Shown piece after piece: positions 33,500-39,416 of a stretch of 45,793 nt of DNA (its first letter is position 1; every line of letters starts with the position of its first letter). This DNA is from Verrucomicrobiales bacterium (lineage in GTDB: Bacteria > Verrucomicrobiota > Verrucomicrobiia > Limisphaerales > UBA9464), in NCBI GenBank assembly GCA_005805505.1, contig SYMJ01000040.1, positions 1 through 45,793 on the forward strand, given 5' to 3'. A model generated the notes under the pieces. That model had not been told where the DNA came from, ran no database searches, and worked only from the letters and a program-made list of their open reading frames with translations. Both the position numbers and the translations under genes were made by a program.

Positions 33500-34566
33500 A
33501 GCGGGCGGCCTTTGGTTGCGGGAAAGGATTTAAGGAACTCGAGCGCCTGCGATTCGAGGCGGGCCTCGTGCAGATCGAGCAGGCATTCCAAAGGGTCTGC
33601 CCAAGGGAGATTGTTCTCAGCAGGTTGGAAAAGGGACTGTGCGCGGCGGATGGTGTGAATCACGAGTGTCGGCGATTCGTCCCGGCGTGTCGCTTTTTCC
33701 AGGGCTGGGTCGAGCTTTTCCACGAACGAGAGGTCTGCGGCTTTGCGTGCGGAATGAATGGAAAGGTTGAGGCGCGGATTGCCGATGAGGTCGAGCGAAG
33801 GCTGGTAGTATTTTGCTCCCCAGACTCCGCCGACCGCCAGGTCTTGCCGCCCGAGTGAACGCAACCGGCGCAGCAGCGACTCCGGCGAGCGAGCCTGACC
33901 TGAGCGATCCACAAAGCGAACCGTGGCCCGGACATCATCGGACACCGCGACCAATCGCGCCCATTCATCGCGAGGGAAGATCCGCAGCTCGACACTGCGA
34001 TCCGAATGGCGCTTCAAGCAATGTTCGAGACGTTCCAGCGAGCGCGAAACCGTGGGGTGACTAGCGCCGGAGATTTCCAGGAGCGAACCAATCGAGAGCG
34101 GGCCCCGTCCGAGCAACCACTGATGGATGAGAATTCGCAGAATTTCGTAGTGCGCTTCTGAACTCCTGCTTGCCCCGGTTGGGCGTTGCGAAAGTTCATG
34201 CTGAAGAATTTCTTCGAGGACTGGTACCTCGCTGGACACAGGCGATCGTGGGATGCCACTCCATTTTCCAGACCGACGAACCACTGCGGATAAATGATTG
34301 AAAATTTCTGGCCGGAGCACTGAGGCCGCGCCCTGCCATTCGTCCCGCAAGCGCGAGTCGGTAATGCCGGGCTCTTCCAGCACGAGAACGGCATGCCGTA
34401 GTTCCTTGGACGATGAGACGACTCGCGCCAGATCCATCAAGGTAGTGCGCAGCCGGCGCGCATCCTTCGTCTCGATCAGCACCTCGTAAGCCGTGTCGCC
34501 CATGACAGCGTCAGCCCGAAAACCAGGGAAGTTCTCAATGGAGCACTCGTAGCGAAGCGTTTTCAT
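33496..34566 (-). CDS. AbiEi-like winged-helix regulator/antitoxin with possible PD-(D/E)XK-like N-terminus
   Basis: 356 aa. A winged-helix region lies at about 139-190 (EILRILIHQWLLGRGPLSIG, then ISGASHPTVSRSLERLE). The C-terminal part has LAVGGVWGAKYYQP, comparable to the ligand-like domain of AbiEi antitoxins. The first 100 residues look like a nuclease fold: FRADAVMG (Asp19), YEVLIETK (Glu32-x-Lys34), then AVLVLEEP, matching the order of a PD-(D/E)XK core; this could be only structural. It precedes and overlaps the nucleotidyltransferase gene, and its promoter carries a perfect palindrome typical of autorepression. It most likely represses the operon and neutralises the toxin. I suggest the AbiEi_2-type antitoxin family, to be checked by profile search. 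Confidence 0.65.
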   Translation of the reverse strand: MKTLRYECSIENFPGFRADAVMGDTAYEVLIETKDARRLRTTLMDLARVVSSSKELRHAVLVLEEPGITDSRLRDEWQGAASVLRPEIFNHLSAVVRRSGKWSGIPRSPVSSEVPVLEEILQHELSQRPTGASRSSEAHYEILRILIHQWLLGRGPLSIGSLLEISGASHPTVSRSLERLEHCLKRHSDRSVELRIFPRDEWARLVAVSDDVRATVRFVDRSGQARSPESLLRRLRSLGRQDLAVGGVWGAKYYQPSLDLIGNPRLNLSIHSARKAADLSFVEKLDPALEKATRRDESPTLVIHTIRRAQSLFQPAENNLPWADPLECLLDLHEARLESQALEFLKSFPATKGRPL

Positions 34567-34573
34567 GATTTTA

Positions 34574-34696
34574 ACTTGCGACCTTGATTATAAGGTCGCA
34601 AGTAGAATCGCAGGTCGCGAGTTCATTTTATTGAGCTCAGGGCGAGAGCTATAATTTTAAATTAAAGTCGCACCTTGATTTGAAAGTCGCGCCTTC
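34574..34696 (-). promoter_or_regulatory. AbiE-like operon promoter with palindromic operator and GTCGC repeats
   Basis: A perfect inverted repeat, ACTTGCGACCTT and AAGGTCGCAAGT (34574-34585, 34592-34603), flanks a 6-bp spacer 8 bp before the ATG at 34566. Read on the minus strand, the spacer and one neighbour give TATAAT (complement of 34587-34592), so the -10 box sits in the middle of the operator. Further half-sites follow: AGGTCGCGAGT (34612-34622) and a direct repeat AAAGTCGCACCTT/AAAGTCGCGCCTT at 34664-34696 with 19-bp spacing. The expected leader is only about 14 nt. Autorepression by the winged-helix protein is the natural reading. Confidence 0.65.
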
Positions 34697-34730
34697 AGTT
34701 AGCGGTGAGAAGTGTTTGGCGACTCCAAGA

Positions 34731-34899
34731 CGGAAACGGTGTCAGGGAACAATTTCCGATTTTGGATGCACCAGTTCCATTTGCCCGGAACTCCGAAAAA
34801 GGCCCCGCAACCTGAACGAGATCTTGCCTGGGCATTGGGCGATCGTTGCAGACACTCTCCTGAGTCAAATTCGGAAATCGTTCCCGGACCCCGTTTCCG
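34731..34899. mobile_element. R1 repeat, copy c: complete 169-bp element with 33-bp inverted ends
   Basis: The left end (CGGAAACGGTGTCAGGGAAC...) at 34731-34763 and the right end at 34867-34899 are inverted repeats matching at 29 of 33 positions. The body is shared with copy b. No transposase is encoded, so it is a MITE-like, non-autonomous element. R2 copy b begins at its right edge (34897). This copy defines the full length of R1; copies a, b and d are partial. Confidence 0.7.
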
Positions 34900-35007
34900 C
34901 TCATCGATGAGGGAGGAGAGATTCAGGTTGCTGGCCAATGGGGGGCATTGAGAGTTTCGTCAAAATCGGAAATTAGACTCGGTGAGGCGGTCTAAATAAC
35001 GTTAGGC
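34897..35007 (+). repeat. R2 repeat, copy b, ending in an attC-like GTTAGGC
   Basis: Starts CCGCTCATCGATGAGGGAGG and ends in a stem TTAGAC-T-CG / CG-GTCTAA (34973-34981, 34988-34995) with one unpaired T, five bases before GTTAGGC (35001-35007). A stem with one extrahelical base followed by GTTRRRY is how the 3' half of an integron attC site looks. The expected partner RYYYAAC on the 5' side is not convincing (GTCAAAA at best). The gene at 35022 begins 14 bp after GTTAGGC. Confidence 0.55.
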
Positions 35008-35021
35008 CTTTTCGCACGCGC

Positions 35022-35363
35022 ATGACTCAAGAAGCCACCGTCAGAATTCACGGAAGCGATTGGAAACTCGCCGACGTCGAGGATGCCGTTGCCTTTTGTC
35101 GGGAACATCAATGGCGTCGCGAGCAGTGGGTTCGTCGCGATGCACTGGTTCAGCGCACGGGCACGACGAGCCTTTACACCGGCCAGCGATACGATCCGGC
35201 GTACTGCGAGTTGGTTCGCAGAGGCTGGAGTCACGACCACTGCGAGATTTGCTGGTGGACTTTATCCGAGGGCGGCGACGAGGAGCATTCGGTCGGTTAC
35301 ACCAACGGCGGGCGGTGGATTTGCAGCGAGTGCTATCGTCACTTCATCGAAACAAAAGCATGA
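35022..35363 (+). CDS. Small hypothetical protein with paired CxxC motifs (cassette-like gene)
   Basis: 113 aa; function unknown. The N-terminal half is charged and contains WRREQWVRRDALVQR. The C-terminal half has DHCEICWWTL and GRWICSECYRHFI, two CxxC pairs about 25 residues apart that probably bind zinc. No signal peptide or membrane segment is present, so it is cytoplasmic. It sits between two attC-like structures (GTTAGGC 14 bp before the ATG, a stem-loop directly after the TGA), the compact layout of an integron gene cassette. Upstream it is next to the AbiE-like operon, divergently oriented. Confidence 0.8.
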   Translation: MTQEATVRIHGSDWKLADVEDAVAFCREHQWRREQWVRRDALVQRTGTTSLYTGQRYDPAYCELVRRGWSHDHCEICWWTLSEGGDEEHSVGYTNGGRWICSECYRHFIETKA

Positions 35364-35441
35364 CAACCCGGCCATGCGCTGCAGCGAACCCGGCCATCGC
35401 GTTGCGGTTGCGAGCGAACGCCCTCGTGGGCCGGGTCGCTG
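35364..35441 (+). other. attC-like stem-loop (probable recombination site, 3' box missing)
   Basis: Directly after the TGA of the 35022 gene. CAGCGA-A-CCCGGCC (35382-35395) pairs with GGCCGGGTCGCTG (35429-35441): 13 base pairs with one unpaired A, enclosing a structured 33-nt spacer. The 5' part contains AACCCGGCCAT twice (35365-35375, 35387-35397). Length, stem with an extrahelical base and position after a stop codon fit an integron attC. The terminal GTTRRRY box is absent: the sequence runs directly into a DUF4288 gene that lacks its own N-terminus, as if a junction had removed the end. Confidence 0.5.
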
Positions 35442-35442
35442 A

Positions 35443-35829
35443 GTGCGCATCGAGGGCGAGCCGCGTTCACTCATCCACATCAACACCCTGCTTGTGCGAG
35501 CCGATTCGCCCGAGGAGGCGCACCAGAAGGCGTGGGCCCTGGGTCAGCAGGAAGAGCACAGTTACGAAAATACGGACGGCAGACGTGTGACCGGGGTCTT
35601 TCGTGGTTTGGGCGAGATGAATGTCATCCACGACGAGTTGGAGCATGGAGCCGAGTTGATTTATCGGGAGCGAGTGGGTTTGTCGGAGGAGCAAATTTGC
35701 GCGCTCGTTAAACCGAAGGCCCAGCTTGGCGTGTTTGCGCCGAGAGAGCCGGCGGTCGGTCCGAATTACATGCCGAAGTCCGTGATGGACGAGTTGAGAA
35801 AAGGCGGACTGCATGAATCTGAAGTCTAG
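35443..35829 (+). CDS. DUF4288 family protein, probably 5'-truncated
   Basis: 128 codons from a GTG that directly follows a TGA in the same frame. The sequence matches DUF4288: IHINTLLVRADSPEEAHQKAWALG, YENTDGRRVTGVFRGLGEMNVI, HDELEHGAELIYRERVGLSEEQI. Relatives usually have about 12-16 more residues at the N-terminus forming the first strand (WxxAxxxxE... before IEGEPRS); here they are replaced by the attC-like sequence. The function of the family is unknown; it is often found near toxin-antitoxin and immunity genes. Its 3' end overlaps the next gene by 17 bp. It may be translated from the GTG or be a pseudogene. Confidence 0.7.
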   Translation: MRIEGEPRSLIHINTLLVRADSPEEAHQKAWALGQQEEHSYENTDGRRVTGVFRGLGEMNVIHDELEHGAELIYRERVGLSEEQICALVKPKAQLGVFAPREPAVGPNYMPKSVMDELRKGGLHESEV

Positions 35830-36223
35830 AACCGGACAGCCTGATCCCCGGGAGCTACAGGTCGCCTCCGAGCCTTTCACTGAACTGGTTCGTTGGCTGA
35901 ATACACGACGCACCATCGACTGGTTCATTATGGCTGTCTTGGGGGGCGTCGTGCTGTTTGTTGTGATGCAGTTGCCCCGGACACACGCTTTGCCTGAGGG
36001 CTATACGGACACTTACTTTCCGCGAGGTGGCCACCGCTACTTGATCGCTCTTGGAGGTGTCAAAAAGGTGGGTCAGGAAGTCCTCAATTATCAGGTTGTG
36101 GGGACTGTAGTGACGGGCACGGTTCAATTGAGGCTGGAGCATGACGACGTCAGGACGTTTCACCTCGATTTGAAGACTCACACCGTGTCCCTGGGAGACC
36201 GAGTTCAAGAGGATGCACGCTGA
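35813..36223 (+). CDS. Hypothetical single-pass membrane protein
   Basis: 136 aa; not recognised. One membrane segment (TIDWFIMAVLGGVVLFVVMQL, about 34-54) separates a 30-residue cytoplasmic N-terminus from an extracytoplasmic part with beta-strand character (TGTVQLRLEHDDVRTFHLDL). It overlaps the DUF4288 gene by 17 bp and reads in the same direction, so the two are probably co-transcribed. No homologue-based function can be offered. Confidence 0.6.
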   Translation: MNLKSRTGQPDPRELQVASEPFTELVRWLNTRRTIDWFIMAVLGGVVLFVVMQLPRTHALPEGYTDTYFPRGGHRYLIALGGVKKVGQEVLNYQVVGTVVTGTVQLRLEHDDVRTFHLDLKTHTVSLGDRVQEDAR

Positions 36224-36605
36224 TTCATCCGTTGTTCAACCGTGCCGGCCTCGGCGTGGGGCAGCGCCGGATAGCAGTTCATGATCGCGCCTCGCCTATT
36301 GGACGCCGGTTGTTTGAACCAACCTTGCTCGTATAAGGCCTCCATGACGGTTGTCATTTCTTCACGCGAGTGGAATGCCCGTCCTCGACAAGCGGGAGCT
36401 TGGAAACGCCATGGGTGCAGATTCCAAGGAGACCCGCATTGCCGCCGGACAGACTTGGAACCGGGCGGTTCGTCGCCGAGAACCGAAGCTGACACAAAAA
36501 ATCGGAAGGTCTCTCGACCCATTTAGTTTCCTGCCGGTCTCCAGTCGGGGCAAGTCTTGGACGCTTGCCATGCCACGGAACAGGGTTTAACCACACAGAG
36601 CAGTC
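36224..36605. other. Intergenic stretch without recognisable gene
   Basis: 382 bp. The ORFs listed here on both strands (for example 36205-36522 minus, 36281-36526 plus) overlap each other, have no recognisable motif and no family-like composition. I see no hairpin with a U-tract and no copy of R1, R2 or R3. It may be decayed coding sequence. Confidence 0.5.
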
Positions 36606-36935
36606 ATGAGTAACCACCAAAATATCGACCTCAGAAGTCTCGCCATGGACCAGAGGACGGCGGAGAAGCTCTTGGCGAATCCCGCCTTGGTGGATCGCGG
36701 TTTGGCGAATCTGGATCGGTGGTTAAAGACCTGTTCCCCCGGTGTGCGCCCCGTATTGATCGAGTGGCAGACCTTGCTCCAGCGGCCGCTGCCAGAAGTC
36801 ATCTTGGTATTGCGGAGCACCGATCAGCGGGCCACCCGTCTCAGGCAATCCAGCCCGTTTGCCGGTCTCTTGTCTGTTTCCGAGCGAACCGAAATCTTGA
36901 AGCGCTTTCCGACTCGTGAACCGCAACCAGCTTGA
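36606..36935 (+). CDS. Putative antitoxin partner of DUF6036-type nucleotidyltransferase
   Basis: 109 aa. The start NHQNIDLRSLAMDQRTAEKL and the C-terminal RLRQSSPFAGLLSVSERTEILKRF are characteristic of the small proteins encoded directly before DUF6036-like nucleotidyltransferases. The middle is variable (ANPALVDRGLANLDRWL). From memory of gene neighbourhoods this pair behaves like a toxin-antitoxin module; no biochemical role is assigned to the small partner. It overlaps the nucleotidyltransferase by 20 bp. Confidence 0.75.
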   Translation: MSNHQNIDLRSLAMDQRTAEKLLANPALVDRGLANLDRWLKTCSPGVRPVLIEWQTLLQRPLPEVILVLRSTDQRATRLRQSSPFAGLLSVSERTEILKRFPTREPQPA

Positions 36936-37470
36936 ACACCTCATCCGTGCCGCCGCCGGCAATGCCGATGTCCGTGAAATCGTGGTGATTGGCAGCCAGT
37001 CTATCTTGGGGGCTTTTCCCAACGCGCCGGAAGACCTGCTCGTATCGATGGAGGCAGACGTGTTCCCCAAAGATCGCCCTGAACTTTCCATCGTCATCGA
37101 GGGCTCGATTGGAGAGCGGTCGATGTTCCATGAAACCTTCGGCTACTACGCCCATGGTGTGGATGAAACTACGGCCATTTTGCCAATCGGTTGGCAGGAA
37201 CGCCTCGTGCGAGTGGAAAACGAGAACACGAGAGGCAACATCGGATGGTGCCTTGAACCCCATGACTTGGCCGTGAGCAAGCTCGTCGCTGGTAGGGAGA
37301 AAGACTTGAGCTTTGTCGCATCGTTGATCCGCCATGGAATGGTCTCGGAAACGATCTTGCGTGAGCGTTTGAGTACCATCGATTTCACGGCGAAAGACGG
37401 GAAAGCCCGTTCATTGACCCGTCTGGATCGAGTCGCGAGATCTGTTCTTGGCAAAGAATCCGGTGCGTAA
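36916..37470 (+). CDS. DUF6036-like nucleotidyltransferase (putative toxin)
   Basis: 184 aa with a GTG start inside the end of the preceding gene. The nucleotidyltransferase motif is IVVIGSQSILGAFP (Gly26-Ser27) followed by LLVSMEADVFPKD, where Glu46-x-Asp48 supplies the metal-binding pair. Other family features are IEGSIGERSMFHETFGYYAHGVDETTAILPIGW and CLEPHDLAVSKLVAGREKD. It resembles minimal nucleotidyltransferase toxins that modify RNA or protein with nucleotides, but the target is unknown. It is the second nucleotidyltransferase module in the island and is not closely similar to the AbiEii-like one. Active-site residues are intact. Confidence 0.85.
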   Translation: MNRNQLEHLIRAAAGNADVREIVVIGSQSILGAFPNAPEDLLVSMEADVFPKDRPELSIVIEGSIGERSMFHETFGYYAHGVDETTAILPIGWQERLVRVENENTRGNIGWCLEPHDLAVSKLVAGREKDLSFVASLIRHGMVSETILRERLSTIDFTAKDGKARSLTRLDRVARSVLGKESGA

Positions 37471-37498
37471 ATGGGCCTTTTGGTTCTCAAGTATGACT

Positions 37499-37534
37499 GG
37501 AAATAGGGTTCGGGAACGACGTCTGAATTTGATT
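37499..37534. repeat. R1 repeat, copy d (end only)
   Basis: GGAAATAGGGTTCGGGAACG, then ACGTCTGAATTTGATTGA, matches the R1 end, including the GATT(C/G)A extension seen in copy a. The body of R1 is absent. It abuts the truncated secretin frame that follows, suggesting that an R1 insertion or deletion removed the secretin's upstream part. Confidence 0.55.
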
Positions 37535-37718
37535 GAGCCGTTTGGGGTCGGCGATGCGGCAGGTCTCCTTTGAAAGGAATCGCGGTCAGCGCGTCATCCT
37601 GGGCGATGTCCCGTTGTTGGGCCGCTTCTTCCGATCCGAATCTTCCAGAACCCACCAGAACCGATTGTACGTATTTCTCACCCTCGTGGAAGTCGACGGT
37701 GCCCGTCGAAGGAACTGA
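37533..37718 (+). pseudogene. C-terminal fragment of a secretin-like protein
   Basis: The frame reads RQVSFERNRGQRVILGDVPLLGRFFRSES, then RTHQNRLYVFLTLVEVD. The GDxPxLGxLFRSxxxxxxxxxLxxFLTP pattern is the C-terminal membrane-inserting segment of GspD/PilQ-type secretins. Only about 50 residues of a protein normally over 500 aa remain, and no start or upstream secretin sequence is present because R1 copy d occupies that position. It is a remnant. The region 37471-37782 otherwise holds no gene. Confidence 0.65.
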
Positions 37719-37782
37719 GAACCCAGAGCAAGCTCGGCGACTGGGGTTGTCAGCGACGAGGGCTTGGATCCAGGGTGGGGCG

Positions 37783-38742
37783 GTGCGTGGGACTGTTGAG
37801 ACATCGGGGGCTTCGGCCCGTTCCGGGGCGTTGGCCGCGCTGGGTTGCTACCTGCTGTGGGGTCTGGTGCCGCTTTATTGGAAACGCTTGGCGGCGATCG
37901 ACTCGCTGGAACTCATCGCCCATCGGCACTTGTGGTCGCTGGCGTTGCTGGCCTTGTTGATGGTGGTTCGGGGAGAGGGGTGGGGCTCGGCGGTGGCGGC
38001 GTTGTCCACCGTCCGGGGTGCTGCGCGGCTCATGCTGGCGTCGCTGCTGCTGACAACCAACTGGCTGGTGTATGTCTGGGGTGTCAACACGGGCCACATT
38101 GTCGAAACCAGTCTGGGATACTTTCTGGTGCCGCTCTTCAGTGTGTTGGCCGGTCGGTTTTTGCTGCACGAACAGCTGCGCCGGGTGCAGTGGATCGCCC
38201 TGGGTCTGGCGGAGGTTGGGGTGGGTTCCATGGTGGCCCAAGCGGGTCGGGTGCCCTGGATCACGCTGGCCTTGGCGGGGAGTTGGAGCGGTTACAGCGT
38301 TTTGCGCAAGCAGTCGACCTTGGGGGCCATTCCGGGCTTGGCGGTGGAAACCGTGCTACTGGCTCCCGCGGCGCTGGGGTTCTTGGTGTGGAGGCACGTC
38401 GAGGGCTCCGGGGCCCTGGGTCGAGTGGATGCCTCCACGCATGTGCTCCTCCTGAGTTCCGGGGTGATCACGGCCATCCCGCTGCTGTTGTTCGCCCACG
38501 CGGCCCAACGCATCCGCCTCTCCACCTTGGGCGTGATGCAATATGTGGCTCCGACCCTGCAGCTGACCCTCGGGGTCTGGGTGTACCACGAGCCGTTGAG
38601 CCGAACGCGGCTTTACAGCTTCTTGCTCATCTGGGCGGCTCTGGCCCTCTACTCGGTGGACAACTTGTGGGCACAGCGAGCAGGCGGGACGTCTGTGAGC
38701 CCCTCACCGAAACCCATCTCGGACACGCCAAGCGCGCGTTGA
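37783..38742 (+). CDS. rarD: RarD protein, EamA/DMT family transporter
   Basis: The track ORF starts at 37570, but its first 70 residues run through the secretin fragment. A GTG at 37783, shortly after AGGGTGGGG, gives 319 aa, close to the usual RarD size. The family start GALAALGCYLLWGLVPLYWK is followed by ELIAHRHLWSLALL, LLLTTNWLVYVWGVNTGHIVETSLGYFLVPL and a C-terminal MQYVAPTLQLTLGVWVYHEP. About ten membrane helices are expected, formed from two EamA halves. RarD proteins are inner-membrane drug/metabolite transporters; the name comes from chloramphenicol sensitivity in other bacteria, and the substrate here is unknown. Confidence 0.9.
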   Translation: MRGTVETSGASARSGALAALGCYLLWGLVPLYWKRLAAIDSLELIAHRHLWSLALLALLMVVRGEGWGSAVAALSTVRGAARLMLASLLLTTNWLVYVWGVNTGHIVETSLGYFLVPLFSVLAGRFLLHEQLRRVQWIALGLAEVGVGSMVAQAGRVPWITLALAGSWSGYSVLRKQSTLGAIPGLAVETVLLAPAALGFLVWRHVEGSGALGRVDASTHVLLLSSGVITAIPLLLFAHAAQRIRLSTLGVMQYVAPTLQLTLGVWVYHEPLSRTRLYSFLLIWAALALYSVDNLWAQRAGGTSVSPSPKPISDTPSAR

Positions 38743-38792
38743 GCCCGGATGGGTAAGTGCAACCTCCGAGGTAGGGCGATTTCTCCGAAAGC
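38742..38792. repeat. Intergenic repeat R3, copy 3 (distant)
   Basis: CCCGGATGGGTAAGTGC, CCTCCGAGGTAGGGCGA and TCTCCGAAAGC follow the order seen in R3 copy 2 (GGGATG...ATAAG, CCTCCCAGGTAGGGACCGA, TTCCGAAG). It lies in the 119-bp gap between the convergent rarD and peroxiredoxin genes, the same kind of position as copies 1 and 2. Confidence 0.4.
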
Positions 38793-38861
38793 GCCGAGGA
38801 ATGCACCCAGACCTGAAAATTCACCCCCGGGTTTGAGGATGACCCCGTTTTGCAAGTCCCC

Positions 38862-39371
38862 TCAGTGCTTCTGGGTCTTGATAAAATTCAGCACTTGTTC
38901 GGCCTGATCGGAGGTCGAGCCCTTCGGATCCACCCACACGCACACGCCGTCTTTGAAGAGGAAGGCCGAGCGGCTGGCCATGCCGATGAGGTTCTTCACG
39001 CCGAAGGCTTCGGTCACGGCCTTTTCTTTGTCGGCCAAGAGGGCGAAGGGGAAGGACTGCTCGTCCTTGAATTGCTTCTGGCTGGCCTCGCCATCGGTAC
39101 TCACGCCGTAGACCTTGACTCCCTGTTTCTGCAACTGGCTCCACGCGTCGCGCAGTGAGCAACCTTGCTTGGTGCAGCCCGGGGTGCTGGCCTTGGGGTA
39201 GAAGTACACCAGGAGGTAGCCCTGTGCTCCGGCCTTGGCCAGCTCGACGGGCTTGCCGTCCTGATCATTGCAGGTAACGGCCGGTGCCTTGGCTCCGACG
39301 GCGAGTTTTTCGGCGGCGTTGCCCAGGAAAGGAAAGAGAGAGAGGGACATGGCGAGGAGGACGGCTTTCAC
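38862..39371 (-). CDS. Exported peroxiredoxin, PrxQ/BCP type
   Basis: 169 aa with a signal peptide (MKAVLLAMSLSLFPFLGNAA). The thioredoxin-fold core has FYPKASTPGCTKQGCSLRD, with peroxidatic Cys66 and a resolving Cys71 in the C-x4-C spacing typical of the BCP/PrxQ class. VKVYGVSTDGEASQKQF, FPFALLADKEKAVTEAFGV and RSAFLFKDG complete the family. It reduces hydroperoxides in the periplasm, a location less common for PrxQ and in line with the exported MsrA and redoxin fusion in this window. It diverges from the SGNH hydrolase gene across a 45-bp gap. Confidence 0.93.
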   Translation of the reverse strand: MKAVLLAMSLSLFPFLGNAAEKLAVGAKAPAVTCNDQDGKPVELAKAGAQGYLLVYFYPKASTPGCTKQGCSLRDAWSQLQKQGVKVYGVSTDGEASQKQFKDEQSFPFALLADKEKAVTEAFGVKNLIGMASRSAFLFKDGVCVWVDPKGSTSDQAEQVLNFIKTQKH

Positions 39372-39416
39372 GGACGCTAATGTGCGCCACGATTACGCTC
39401 TGGCAACCCTGAGGAT

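Noticed and set aside
32335-34938. Short ORFs sharing RPMPRQ(D/E)(L/P)VQVAGPFSEF or LNLSSLIDER
   Set aside because: They are translations of repeats R1 and R2, not conserved genes; they occur in several frames and lack starts with context.
36205-36522. 105-aa minus-strand ORF in the 36.2-36.6 kb gap
   Set aside because: No recognisable motif, overlaps other ORFs and partly the preceding gene; insufficient support for a gene.
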